This document shows positions 54,051 to 62,350 of a DNA stretch of 64,000 bases, in pieces; the first letter of the stretch is position 1; each line of letters begins with the position of its first letter. The notes beneath the pieces were generated by a model. That model saw only the letters and a program-made list of their open reading frames with translations. It was not told the origin of the DNA and made no database searches. This DNA is from Candidatus Thiodiazotropha endoloripes (GTDB lineage: Bacteria > Pseudomonadota > Gammaproteobacteria > Chromatiales > Chromatiaceae): the NCBI RefSeq assembly GCF_001708965.1, contig NZ_LVJW01000006.1, positions 1,364,001 to 1,428,000 of the forward strand, read 5' to 3'. A program made the position numbers and the translations under genes.

Positions 54051-55363
54051 TGTTGGAACAGATAACTACCGAGATGTGGGTCTCGGCACTTCTGCTGTTG
54101 TGTGCCTACATCCTGATATTCACAGAGATACTGCATCGCACTACAGCCGCCATGCTGGGCGCCCTGACCATGATCGGTGTGGGTATGTGGATGGGATTCT
54201 ACAGTCAGGAGCAGGCGCTGCTGGCGGTTGACGGTAACACCATTCTGTTGTTGGCGGCGATGATGATGCTGGTTGCACTGTTGCGTCCCACCGGGGCCTT
54301 CGACTATGCGGCTGTGCACATTACCCGCTGGGCCAAGGGAAGCCCGAAGCTGTTGCTGATCTATCTCAGTCTGGCGGTCAGTCTGATCAGCATGATCCTG
54401 GATAATGTCACCACGGTTATTGTGTTTGCACCGTTGACCGTACTGATCTGTCGCTTGTTGAAGATCAATCCCATGCCCTATCTGATGGCAGAGGCGATGC
54501 TCTCGAATATCGGTGGCGCCGCTACCCTGGTGGGTGATCCTCCCAACCTGATGATCGGCAGTGCTGCCGATATCAGTTTCAACTCTTTCCTGGTGCATAT
54601 GGGATTTCCGGTGTTGGTGGTATGGGTCGGCACGGTGGCGCTGATGCTGTTTCTGTTTCGTGAACAGCTGACCGATGTTGGCGAGGCCCCCCGGACCCTG
54701 GTCGATACCCATGCCATCAAGGATGCCAAGGGGCTGAAGCGCACCCTGTTTTCCCTGGCTGTGGTGGTGGTGCTCTTTTTCATCCACCACAATCTGCACA
54801 TCCTGCCCGCCTATGCCTCTTTTATCGGCCTCTGTCTGGCTTTGCTGATGCTGAAGCCCGATATGGAGCAGATTTTCGGTACGGTCAACTGGTCGGTGTT
54901 GTTCTTCTTTGCCGGCCTGTTCATGATCGTTGGCGGGGTGGAGGCCTCGGGACTGCTCGATCTGTTGGGAAATCAGCTGGCCAGGCTCGCCAGAGATCCG
55001 CAAATGCTGTTGATCACCGGTTTGTTGCTGATGTGGGTGGCCGCAGTTCTCAGTGCGGTGGTGGACAACATACCTTTTACCGTCACCATGATTCCAATCA
55101 TTATGGGGCTGGAGAGCAGTGGGGTGAATATCGCGCCCCTCTGGTGGGCTCTGGCACTTGGTGTCGGTCTGGGGGGGAATGGTACCCACCTGGGGGCGAC
55201 AGCCAATATCATCGCGGTCAGTGAGTCTGAAAAGAGCGGCATGCCTGAGGCGAGGATAACCCCACTGATCTGGATGAAAACCGGCATCCCGGTGATGTTC
55301 TTCGGTCTGATCCTCGCCAGTCTGGTCTACTGGCTGTTTTTTGATCTTTTCACCACCGCTTAA
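54050..55363 (+). CDS. SLC13/ArsB-superfamily anion permease
   Basis: A ~437-aa membrane protein with about 11 helices. ATG 54050 overlaps the CBS stop as TGATG; an in-frame GTG at 54035 is an alternative. Ion-transporter superfamily motifs: DNVTTVIVFAPLTVLICRLL near 115 and GGAATLVGDPPNLMIG near 150; the second half has VVDNIPFTVTMIPIIMG and LGVGLGGNGTHLGATANIIAV. It resembles ArsB/YbiR-like (COG1055) transporters. Substrate undetermined. Confidence 0.85.
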   Translation: MLEQITTEMWVSALLLLCAYILIFTEILHRTTAAMLGALTMIGVGMWMGFYSQEQALLAVDGNTILLLAAMMMLVALLRPTGAFDYAAVHITRWAKGSPKLLLIYLSLAVSLISMILDNVTTVIVFAPLTVLICRLLKINPMPYLMAEAMLSNIGGAATLVGDPPNLMIGSAADISFNSFLVHMGFPVLVVWVGTVALMLFLFREQLTDVGEAPRTLVDTHAIKDAKGLKRTLFSLAVVVVLFFIHHNLHILPAYASFIGLCLALLMLKPDMEQIFGTVNWSVLFFFAGLFMIVGGVEASGLLDLLGNQLARLARDPQMLLITGLLLMWVAAVLSAVVDNIPFTVTMIPIIMGLESSGVNIAPLWWALALGVGLGGNGTHLGATANIIAVSESEKSGMPEARITPLIWMKTGIPVMFFGLILASLVYWLFFDLFTTA

Positions 55364-55704
55364 GCTGCCGGCACACTCCCCTCGCAACAGGACAGATTGG
55401 ATTCGTGATATCAGGCCCTGGGGCGTTTTGCCGGGTAAATCCACCTCTCTCGGCAACAATCCCCCAATTTCCTCGTCAGATTTAGATGGCCGATAATCTT
55501 GATTGTTTTGCTAGGTATTTCTATAGCTTAAGGTATCACTGTTCAGTGCAGCCTTGTAACAGTGAATTCTGAGTAGTAGCCGACACGGATTTCACTGGCT
55601 TTCAATCCGGGCGACAGCTGGTTGCTCATACTCAAGATCAGAGCATGTCTTGATGGGTTCCCTAAAACAGTGAGGCACACAGCACATTGAATATCAGAAC
55701 AACC
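55364..55704. other. 341-bp intergenic with MITE-like end
   Basis: No gene apparent. A right-end relic of the dispersed element is at 55384-55420. The rest is AT-rich, with no recognised promoter or terminator. Confidence 0.45.
55384..55420. repeat. extended right-end relic of the MITE-like element
   Basis: GCAACAGGACAGATTGGATT then CGTGATATCAGGCCCTG follows the right terminus of the 27921 element, including the internal GCxxCAGGACxxATTGGATT segment. The mirror left end is missing. Confidence 0.6.
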
Positions 55705-55896
55705 ATGGATCCAATCACACTGCGCGATGTTACCAATCCAGATGATCACCCCTGCCTCTATGAAGGCGATGGTGAAAATGGAGTTGAGATCTATTTTGAA
55801 AATGAAGAGACGAAACGGTTGTACATGGATATGGAGTTTGAAGGTCACAAAGTGATCTGTGGTAACGATTCGGATGATTATGTGGCTGAGGGCTAA
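55705..55896 (+). CDS. small acidic protein, unknown function
   Basis: A 63-aa acidic soluble protein from ATG 55705 (a TTG at 55687 would add six residues). It reads MDPITLRDVTNPDDHPC ... GVEIYFENEETKRLYMDMEF ... YVAEG, with two Cys and many Asp/Glu. No signal peptide or known domain recognised. It ends 3 bp before the next gene, so the two are probably co-translated. No ribosome site is obvious. Confidence 0.6.
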   Translation: MDPITLRDVTNPDDHPCLYEGDGENGVEIYFENEETKRLYMDMEFEGHKVICGNDSDDYVAEG

Positions 55897-55899
55897 TCG

Positions 55900-56409
55900 A
55901 TGATATTACGGCGTATCTATATGTTGGTGCCCTCCAGACACCATGCGGAGGAAGTGGTCAGAGACCTGATGGTCGCCAGGGTGAATCGACAACGCATCCA
56001 CACCGTGGCCAGATCGGCTGCGTACCTGAAGGGGCTACCGGCAGCAAGGATACGTCAAAGAGACGGTTTTACAGCACAGCTCGATAGCTGGTTCTGGGAT
56101 ATCAACCTGCTGCTGTTTTTCGCGGCAATTGCGATTCTGTTGATCGGTGTTTGGGCATCCGAATGGTTGCTTGTGGCAGGCTGCCTGACTCTGTTGCTCG
56201 CTTCCGCGTTACTGGGTTACTACTACTCAGGTCAGGTGCAACAAGCCCATATCGACGATTTTGATGTGCCGTTGAAACATGGAGAATTCCTGCTGTTGGT
56301 TGATCTGCCGCGCTGGCGGGTTTCACAAGTCGAACGCTCGATTCGACAACAGCATCCTGAAGTTGAGCTAGGTGGTGTTGGTTGGGGTATCGATGCCCTT
56401 GGCATCTGA
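55900..56409 (+). CDS. two-TM membrane protein (DUF1269-like)
   Basis: A 169-aa protein. The N-terminal ~60 residues form a ferredoxin-like-looking unit (IYMLVPSRHHAEEVVRDLMVARV) with a short segment before two membrane helices at ~70-105. The C-terminal ~50 residues (FDVPLKHGEFLLLVDLPRWRVSQVERSIRQQHPEVELGGVG) end with glycines. The layout resembles stress-protein/DUF1269-like bilayer proteins. Function unknown. Followed by a clear terminator. Confidence 0.7.
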   Translation: MILRRIYMLVPSRHHAEEVVRDLMVARVNRQRIHTVARSAAYLKGLPAARIRQRDGFTAQLDSWFWDINLLLFFAAIAILLIGVWASEWLLVAGCLTLLLASALLGYYYSGQVQQAHIDDFDVPLKHGEFLLLVDLPRWRVSQVERSIRQQHPEVELGGVGWGIDALGI

Positions 56410-56422
56410 CTTGCCAACCACG

Positions 56423-56452
56423 GGGTGACGCTTTGCGTCACCCGTTTTTTTT
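56423..56452 (+). terminator. rho-independent terminator
   Basis: A 9-bp stem GGGTGACGC/GCGTCACCC with a TTT loop, then G and eight T residues, 13 bp after the stop of the membrane-protein gene. Confidence 0.95.
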
Positions 56453-56454
56453 CT

Positions 56455-56485
56455 GTCCGCAATTGAACGCGAATAAACGCAACTG
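56455..56485 (-). repeat. GTCCGCGAATAAACGC-family repeat, left arm
   Basis: GTCCGCAATTGAACGCGAAT then AAACGCAACTG. The inverse arm is at 56590-56612 (ATCGCGTTTATTCGCGGACT). The spacing is ~105 bp and the MITE-like relic lies between them. Confidence 0.65.
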
Positions 56486-56547
56486 TTTTGTGTGTTTCAT
56501 TCTCCAGCCTTTTTTATCGCCTATTATCAATCTCAACAATTTCGACT

Positions 56548-56581
56548 CAGGGCCTATTGGATCCGTGTTAACAGGCCCTAG
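56548..56581. repeat. internally collapsed MITE-like relic
   Basis: CAGGGCCTATTGGATCCGTG followed by TTAACAGGCCCTAG: a left-terminus fragment fused directly to a nearly intact right end, with the body missing. Confidence 0.65.
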
Positions 56582-56589
56582 CAAATCTT

Positions 56590-56612
56590 AATCGCGTTTA
56601 TTCGCGGACTGA
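56590..56612 (+). repeat. GTCCGCGAATAAACGC-family repeat, right arm
   Basis: ATCGCGTTTATTCGCGGACT is the inverse of the arm at 56455 minus ~9 bp, and matches the 38063 arm. It ends 8 bp before the prlC stop codon. Confidence 0.65.
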
Positions 56613-56619
56613 ATATAAA

Positions 56620-58650
56620 TCATCCGCTGATACCGCTGTGTCTCAACAGAGGTTCGATCTGCGGTTCCCGGCCGCGGAAGGCGACAAACAGTTCCATGGC
56701 GTCCTTCGAGCCACCCTGTTCCAATATCTCCTGCAGAAAGGCCTGTCCCGCCTCCTGACTGAAGATGCCCTGTTCCTCGAATCTGGAGAAGGCGTCGGCT
56801 GAGAGCACTTCGGCCCATTTGTAGCTGTAGTAACCTGCGGCATAACCACCGGCAAAGATGTGTGAAAAACCGTGTGGGAAACGGTTCCAGGAAGGTGGTG
56901 AGATCACCGAGACCTGCTCGCGCACCTGATCGAGAATCTGATAGATCCTTCCCCCCTGTTCCGGGTCGTACTCCTGGTGTATGCGGAAGTCGAAGATCGA
57001 GAATTCCAGTTGACGCACCATCTGCATCGCGGATTGGAAATTTTTCGCCCCATGCAGTCGCTGATAGAGTTCGTCGGGGATCGGTTCACCACTCTCCACA
57101 TGACCGGAGATCAGCTCCAGTGCCTGCTGCTCCCAACACCAGTTTTCCATGAACTGGCTGGGCAGCTCCACCGCATCCCAGGCCACACCATTGATCCCTG
57201 CGACGGAGGGATAGTCGATGCGGGTCAGCATGTGATGCAGCCCATGACCGAATTCATGGAACAAGGTTTCCACTTCATCATGGGTGAAGAGCGCCGGCTG
57301 GTCACCCACCGGTGGCGAAAAATTACAGGTCAGGTAGGCGACCGGAACCTGATCCACTGAATCGCTGAAGAATCGGGTTGCGCACTCGTCCATCCAGGCG
57401 CCTCCGCGTTTCTTCGGGCGTGCATAGAGGTCGAGATAGAACTGTCCGCGTAGCTGGTTCTGCTTGTCGCGGATCTCATAAAATCGCACATCCGGATGCC
57501 AGGTATCGACCCCTTCAACGGATTGGATGCGGATCCCATAGAGACGCTCCACCACCGCAAACATGCCAGGTATCACCCTGGTTTCTGGAAAATAGGGCTT
57601 CAGCTCTTCCTGGCTGATGGCGTGGCGATGTTGGCGCAGTTTTTCCGAGTAGTAGCCAATATCCCAGGCCTCCAGCTGATCGATGCCGTAGTTTTCACTG
57701 GCGAATTGTGTCAGGTCGGCCAGCTCCCGTTCCGCCTGGGCCTTGGAGCGCTGTGCCAGATCGGTCAGAAAACTCATCACCTCTTCCGTGTTGCGGGCCA
57801 TTTTGCGTGCCAGAGAGCGCTCTGCGTAGTTGTCGTAGCCGAGTAATTGCGCCTGCTCATGGCGCAGCGCCAGGATCTGCTCCATGACCTCGCTATTGTC
57901 CCACTGACCCGCATGAGGGCCGCAATCCGACGCCCGGGTGGCGTAGGCCTCGTAGAGTTCTCTGCGCAGCTCCCGTTGATCCGCATAGGTCATCACCGGA
58001 AAGTAGGAGGGAAACTCCAGGGTCAGCAGCCAGCCCTGTTGCTCGCGCTGCTCCGCGGTCTGTTTGGCCAGTGCCATGGCAGACTCCGGCAAGCCGGCCA
58101 GCTGCTCCGGATCGGTGATCAACTTGCTCCAGGCATTGGTCGCGTCGAGCAGGTTCTCCTCAAATTTGGTGGTCAGTTTGGAGAGGCTCTGACTGATCTC
58201 CTTAAAGCGTTGTTTTTTGTCTTCCGGCAGATCGACCCCTGAGAGTCGAAACTCCAGCAGGGTGTTTTCGAGCATCTTTTTTTGCGCATTGTCCAGGTCT
58301 TGCTGTTCAGCAACCTTTTTGTAGGCTTCACACAGCCGGCTGTTCTGTCCGACCTCGGTAGCGTAGTCACTCAGTTTGGGCAGGCAGGCATTGTAGACCT
58401 CGCGCAGTTCATCGTGATTGACCACTGAGTTCATGTGGCTGACGGGTGACCAGGTTCGGCTGAGCCGGTCTTCGGCAATTTCCAGGGGCTCGACAAAATT
58501 GTGCCAGCCTGGATCGGAGATGGTGCTGAGCAGACTTTCCATGGTCTGGCGATTCTCCTGCAGCAGCGTGTCGATGGCGGGTTCCACCATGGGAGGCTCA
58601 ATCCGACTGAAGGGTGGCAGTCCGGTCATGTCAAGCAGGGCATTGGTCAT
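56620..58650 (-). CDS. prlC: oligopeptidase A (M3 metallopeptidase)
   Basis: A 676-aa cytoplasmic zinc peptidase, normal length. The N-terminal helical region has MTNALLDMTGLPPFSRI; the zinc motif is HEFGHGLHH in DEVETLFHEFGHGLHHMLTR near 463-470, with the third ligand in GVAWDAVELPSQFMENW. It degrades signal peptides and short oligopeptides. Its 3' end faces a repeat-rich convergent region. Confidence 0.97.
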   Translation of the reverse strand: MTNALLDMTGLPPFSRIEPPMVEPAIDTLLQENRQTMESLLSTISDPGWHNFVEPLEIAEDRLSRTWSPVSHMNSVVNHDELREVYNACLPKLSDYATEVGQNSRLCEAYKKVAEQQDLDNAQKKMLENTLLEFRLSGVDLPEDKKQRFKEISQSLSKLTTKFEENLLDATNAWSKLITDPEQLAGLPESAMALAKQTAEQREQQGWLLTLEFPSYFPVMTYADQRELRRELYEAYATRASDCGPHAGQWDNSEVMEQILALRHEQAQLLGYDNYAERSLARKMARNTEEVMSFLTDLAQRSKAQAERELADLTQFASENYGIDQLEAWDIGYYSEKLRQHRHAISQEELKPYFPETRVIPGMFAVVERLYGIRIQSVEGVDTWHPDVRFYEIRDKQNQLRGQFYLDLYARPKKRGGAWMDECATRFFSDSVDQVPVAYLTCNFSPPVGDQPALFTHDEVETLFHEFGHGLHHMLTRIDYPSVAGINGVAWDAVELPSQFMENWCWEQQALELISGHVESGEPIPDELYQRLHGAKNFQSAMQMVRQLEFSIFDFRIHQEYDPEQGGRIYQILDQVREQVSVISPPSWNRFPHGFSHIFAGGYAAGYYSYKWAEVLSADAFSRFEEQGIFSQEAGQAFLQEILEQGGSKDAMELFVAFRGREPQIEPLLRHSGISG

Positions 58651-58827
58651 TTTGCTGTTCCTGGGTCTTTATTCTGTACAAAGCGTATCGGTTGCTACCG
58701 CTGTTGGATGGGCGGTTGTTGGAATGCATCCAATGGGAATTTTCCCGGATCAAAAATCAGGGTTAATCAGTCAGCCGATACAAAGGCTGTTGTCTGGGTT
58801 GCTGAGGGATTATGTCAGCCGTGTTTA

Positions 58828-59373
58828 TTAGTCTCTGCCTACCTTCCTATTGTTCCGCATGGCTTCGATGGCCTTCTCTATCGGATTGGGTTCGCCAATC
58901 TGCAGGTTACAGAGCAGGTCGTCATAGAGGGTGGCTCGATAGTCTGTCGATTCATCTTTTGGTATGGGCTCCCACTCCCCGCCTGGCATTGGCGTCAGGC
59001 GCTCGCTTCCGCCATAGGCATAGACTTTGTAAAGGCGTTCCCGGCAACGAAATCCTTCGTAGGAGCTATTCGCAGCGCCGGAGCTGGAGCGTATCACCAG
59101 GGTGAAGCGTACCGCACCGTCTGAGTCATGCTGAATCGAATTTCGTTCCACATAGTAGCGGAATACCGACTCATTGGCGGCAACCTGAAACTCCTGCAGA
59201 TCACCACTGTTTATGCTGTCCGGAACCTGAATCTCACCCTCCTGCCATTTAGGCTTGTCAGGTACGTCGTACTCCTCATCATCGATAGGATCATCCAGGA
59301 CAATATCCCTGGCCAGGGCCGGGGTGGCAATGAGTACTACAAAAAGTAGCAACCAAATGGTTTTCAGGGTCAT
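58828..59373 (-). CDS. exported CNP1-like family protein
   Basis: A 181-aa precursor with signal peptide MTLKTIWLLLFVVLIATPALA. The mature part resembles CNP1-like (neisserial) proteins: WQEGEIQVPDSINSGDLQEFQV, DGAVRFTLVIRSSSGAANSSYEGFRCRERLYKVYAYG and WEPIPKDE ... RATLYDDLLCN. Two Cys probably pair. Predicted periplasmic or outer-membrane-associated, function unknown. Downstream of the GIDE/LemA pair, but separated by 86 bp. Confidence 0.8.
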   Translation of the reverse strand: MTLKTIWLLLFVVLIATPALARDIVLDDPIDDEEYDVPDKPKWQEGEIQVPDSINSGDLQEFQVAANESVFRYYVERNSIQHDSDGAVRFTLVIRSSSGAANSSYEGFRCRERLYKVYAYGGSERLTPMPGGEWEPIPKDESTDYRATLYDDLLCNLQIGEPNPIEKAIEAMRNNRKVGRD

Positions 59374-59459
59374 GGAAGGTTTCCTGTTGTTTCATTCCGG
59401 GCGGCAGACCGGGGCTTATCGTTATTAAGCTGCCGGATTAATAAGTCGAAGGGGTTATC

Positions 59460-60407
59460 TTATATCATGCGAGCGGCAATGAACCATACACTGCCTGAGC
59501 CCAGGGCGAAAAAGGCTGCCAGGGTGAAGAAGGAGTAGTAGCGGAAGCGTCTGACCAGATCAAACTCCTCCTTGGTCGAGATCAGCATCGGGCGACGGCG
59601 AGAACCGGTTGTGCTGAGTGTATGCAGGGGCTGCTGGTCCTCCTTGAGCTGTTCCCTGGTGACCTCCTGTTTGGCCGCTTTGCGGGCGGTTTCCCACTCG
59701 TCGAGATCAATTTTTCCATCCCCATTCAGATCGAAGCGGTCGAGTAGACTGGCATGGTCGCTCTTCCATTGACGCAGACGCTCTTTGACCATGTCGTCAC
59801 GCATCGCTTTTCTGTCGATTTCGCCCAGTGAGCTGAACAGACCGATGGCATACAGCGGGTCACCAGGCATGATCAGCTCCTCGGTATATCGATAGTCCCC
59901 GTCGAAAGTGGTGTTGATCGATATCTGCAAGCCGAAGCGGTTGAACTGGCTATGGGTGGTGCCGATCCCCCGGTCAGGGCCTGCTGAGGGGGTTGAGTTG
60001 GGGCCATACCAGATATTGCGTTCACTGGGGGTTACTGTGGCACCCTCCGGATCGAGTATGCATTCGCCGGTTTCATCTTTGATCAGAAAAAGGGCGTTGC
60101 TCTTTTCGCTGCGTACTGCGTGCCAGCCCTTGTCATCCTTGCGGTCGACTTTGTAGCGCCACCAGCAGCATTGGGTCGCACTGAGAGGTGATATCACCGC
60201 TTCACCCTGCATCATATCGGCCTCACCGATCAGTTCGACATAGCCCTGGGGGGCGGAGCGTATGCGCGAGGTTGGGGTGTCCTCGATCAGGCGGGCTCGA
60301 TGGAGATGGTAGAAAGAGAAATAGAGCGCTGCCAGCGACAGCAGTATCAACAGGGCGCTCCAGAAGAAAAAAGCCCCTGTTCCCAGATTGGCGATTTCCT
60401 GCATCAA
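59460..60407 (-). CDS. GIDE-domain membrane protein with EF-hand
   Basis: A 315-aa protein. TM1 at ~12-32; a GIDE domain (~45-210: DTPTSRIRSAPQGYVELIGEADM, SPLSATQCCWWRYKVDR, FLIKDETGECILDPEGATV) like the extramembrane part of eukaryotic MUL1; then an EF-hand loop DLNGDGKIDLDEWE near 229; and TM2 at ~292-312. No RING domain. It overlaps lemA-like by 4 bp. Bacterial GIDE-LemA pairs are membrane-associated and of unclear function; the EF-hand adds calcium sensing (inference). Confidence 0.8.
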   Translation of the reverse strand: MMQEIANLGTGAFFFWSALLILLSLAALYFSFYHLHRARLIEDTPTSRIRSAPQGYVELIGEADMMQGEAVISPLSATQCCWWRYKVDRKDDKGWHAVRSEKSNALFLIKDETGECILDPEGATVTPSERNIWYGPNSTPSAGPDRGIGTTHSQFNRFGLQISINTTFDGDYRYTEELIMPGDPLYAIGLFSSLGEIDRKAMRDDMVKERLRQWKSDHASLLDRFDLNGDGKIDLDEWETARKAAKQEVTREQLKEDQQPLHTLSTTGSRRRPMLISTKEEFDLVRRFRYYSFFTLAAFFALGSGSVWFIAARMI

Positions 60408-60976
60408 CTAAATAATGTACCCATATCCACGTCACTCTTCTCGGACTCGTCGAACTCCAGCAGTTCGGCGGCTTTGAAGGAGAATTGTCGGGCTAGAATG
60501 ATATCGGGAAACTGCTCGATGCGCACATTGTTATTGTTCACACTTTCATTATAAAACTCACGCCGGTCGGCGATGCTGTTTTCCAGCCCGGTGATACGGC
60601 TCTGCAGGTGCAGAAAGGTCTCATTGGCTTTCAGCTCCGGATAGTTCTCCGCCACTGCGAACAGATTGCCCAGGCCCAGCCGCAACTGCCCCTCGGCAGC
60701 ACCAACCGCGCCCACATCCCCCTGCTGCATGGCCCGGTTGACTGCAGCACGGGCGTTCATCACCTTTTCCAGGGTCTCCTGCTCGAATTTCATGTATTGT
60801 TTGCAGGTCTCAACCAGCTTGGGTAGCTCATCGTGGCGCTGTTTCAACAGCACATCGATATTCGCCCAGGCCTTGTTGACATCGTGTTTCAGACGCACCA
60901 GGTTGTTGTAAATCATAACGCCGTATATGAGGATAACAACGGCGGCACCAATCAATACAAAAAACGCAATTTCCAT
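60404..60976 (-). CDS. LemA family protein
   Basis: About 190 aa from ATG 60976 (GGAGG 11 nt before it). One N-terminal membrane helix (EIAFFVLIGAAVVILIYGVMI), then the four-helix LemA bundle: NNLVRLKHDVNKAWANIDVLLKQRHDELPKLVETCKQYM, FAVAENYPELKANETF, LQSRITGLENSIADRREFYNESVNNNNVRIEQFPD. Operonic with the GIDE protein (4-bp overlap), suggesting a complex. Divergent from the carbonic anhydrase with only 23 bp between. Confidence 0.93.
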   Translation of the reverse strand: MEIAFFVLIGAAVVILIYGVMIYNNLVRLKHDVNKAWANIDVLLKQRHDELPKLVETCKQYMKFEQETLEKVMNARAAVNRAMQQGDVGAVGAAEGQLRLGLGNLFAVAENYPELKANETFLHLQSRITGLENSIADRREFYNESVNNNNVRIEQFPDIILARQFSFKAAELLEFDESEKSDVDMGTLFS

Positions 60977-60999
60977 CGGTTCAGGAACCTCCAATAGCT

Positions 61000-61530
61000 A
61001 TGACGAATATTCGCCCATTTGAATCCCATCAACCACAAATCGCAGACGATGCCTGGATCGACGAGACGGCCGTGGTCATCGGCAATGTCAATATTGCCTC
61101 ACAAGCCTCCATTTGGCCAATGAGCGTGGTCAGGGGAGACGTACATAAAATCGAAATCGGCGCCCGTACCAATATCCAGGACGGTTCAATTATGCATGTC
61201 TCCCACGACAGTTATTATCTGCCCGGTGGCCGCACTCTGGTGATTGGCGAAGGCGTTACAGTGGGGCATCGGGTTCTGTTGCATGGTTGTGAGATTGCCG
61301 ATGACTGCTTTATCGGCATGGGATCGACCATTCTTGATGGTGCCGTTCTGCAGCGGGGTGTGATGCTGGGAGCCGGGTCACTGGTGCCTCAGGGCCGAAC
61401 CCTGGAGGGGGGGTACCTCTGGCTGGGTCGTCCTGCCAGGCGGGTCAGGGTTCTGACAGAGAAAGAGCGCGAGGTCATTGCCTATACCGCTGAACACTAT
61501 GTGACGCTTGCGCAGCGCCATGCTGGCTAG
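61000..61530 (+). CDS. gamma carbonic anhydrase family protein
   Basis: A 176-aa left-handed beta-helix trimer (YrdA/PaaY-like). Visible are QASIWPMSVVRGDVHKIEIGARTNIQDGSIMHVSHD near 30-65, then GHRVLLHGCEI near 88, supplying three His ligands for zinc or iron, and IGMGSTILDGAV with repeated hexapeptides. It likely hydrates CO2 or acts as a related metalloenzyme. It starts 23 bp from lemA on the opposite strand. Confidence 0.92.
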   Translation: MTNIRPFESHQPQIADDAWIDETAVVIGNVNIASQASIWPMSVVRGDVHKIEIGARTNIQDGSIMHVSHDSYYLPGGRTLVIGEGVTVGHRVLLHGCEIADDCFIGMGSTILDGAVLQRGVMLGAGSLVPQGRTLEGGYLWLGRPARRVRVLTEKEREVIAYTAEHYVTLAQRHAG

Positions 61531-61604
61531 CAGGGTCAGCGGGATAGGAGCTTATCCTGCTTTTTGGAAGCTGTCGCAATATTGAGAGACTGGATCGTGT
61601 AAGC

Positions 61605-61638
61605 TTCAATCGGTCTCGACAGAGCGAGGCCGTTTGAA
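61605..61638. terminator. strong hairpin between carbonic anhydrase and PEP-CTERM-like gene
   Basis: TTCAATCGGTCTCG pairs with CGAGGCCGTTTGAA over 14 bp with one mismatch and one G-T pair, loop ACAGAG. No U run, so it may be a weak terminator or the leader structure of the next gene, 20 bp before its start. Confidence 0.45.
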
Positions 61639-61657
61639 ATATAGATGAGGTGTTAAC

Positions 61658-62350
61658 ATGAAGTTACACAGTTCCATTGGAATGGCCGCCTTGACTATAG
61701 CTGCACTGCAGAGTGCTCCGGCCTATCCGGCGGTGATGGGCTCGCTGGTTTTTACCGAGCCGACAGCGACTGTCGCGGCCAACGAGATCATCGATGTCTG
61801 GGTTACCCTCACCCTGGAGGAGAGTTCGGATCCATTGAGTTATGACCGTTCGAGTCCGCCATTTTATGGCTGGCAGGAGGCTGATTTTCCGACTGACGCC
61901 AATGGGGCGCCATTTGCCAGCTACGAAAGGGCTGTGTTGTATACCACCCGGACCTGCAGCGATACCTTTACCCTGAATTGTGGTGATGCCGGTTCCCAGT
62001 ACAGTTTCAGTGTGCCGACTGCCAACGCCTGGTTCACGTTTGACGGGACCATGAACCCGGGAGATAGAGCGGATTTTCTGCTCTATCAGTTAATCCCCGA
62101 TGCGGATGGCGCTGAACCTGGAATCTACGAACTCCATACCGCAGGTTTGGGTCTCTCTGTGCAGGGTTGGGATGGTTCGGGTAACTCCATCGTCGAGGAG
62201 TTGTTCGGTTTTCGGACTACCTGTATGGATGCCAGTTGTACCTTTTCCAGGGAAGTTGCCCCAATACCGATTCCCGCGGCGATGTGGCTGTTCGGATCCG
62301 CTCTGTTGGGTCTGGTCGGGTTTTCACGGCATCGAGAAGGCGTTGGCTGA
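61658..62350 (+). CDS. PEP-CTERM-like sorted extracellular protein
   Basis: A 230-aa secreted protein. Signal peptide ends AYPA. The C-terminus IPIPAAMWLFGSALLGLVGF then SRHREG is a VPLPAA-type PEP-CTERM-like sorting signal (motif, hydrophobic helix, basic tail). The middle is a beta-rich domain with two Cys (RTCSDTFTLNC). It would be processed by exosortase, often linked to exopolysaccharide systems like the one in this window. GAGGTG precedes the ATG by 6 nt. Confidence 0.85.
   Translation: MKLHSSIGMAALTIAALQSAPAYPAVMGSLVFTEPTATVAANEIIDVWVTLTLEESSDPLSYDRSSPPFYGWQEADFPTDANGAPFASYERAVLYTTRTCSDTFTLNCGDAGSQYSFSVPTANAWFTFDGTMNPGDRADFLLYQLIPDADGAEPGIYELHTAGLGLSVQGWDGSGNSIVEELFGFRTTCMDASCTFSREVAPIPIPAAMWLFGSALLGLVGFSRHREGVG

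Noticed and set aside
53984-55459. 491-codon minus-strand frame opposite the permease
   Set aside because: His/Gln-rich low-complexity product, antisense to a recognisable transporter with conserved motifs.
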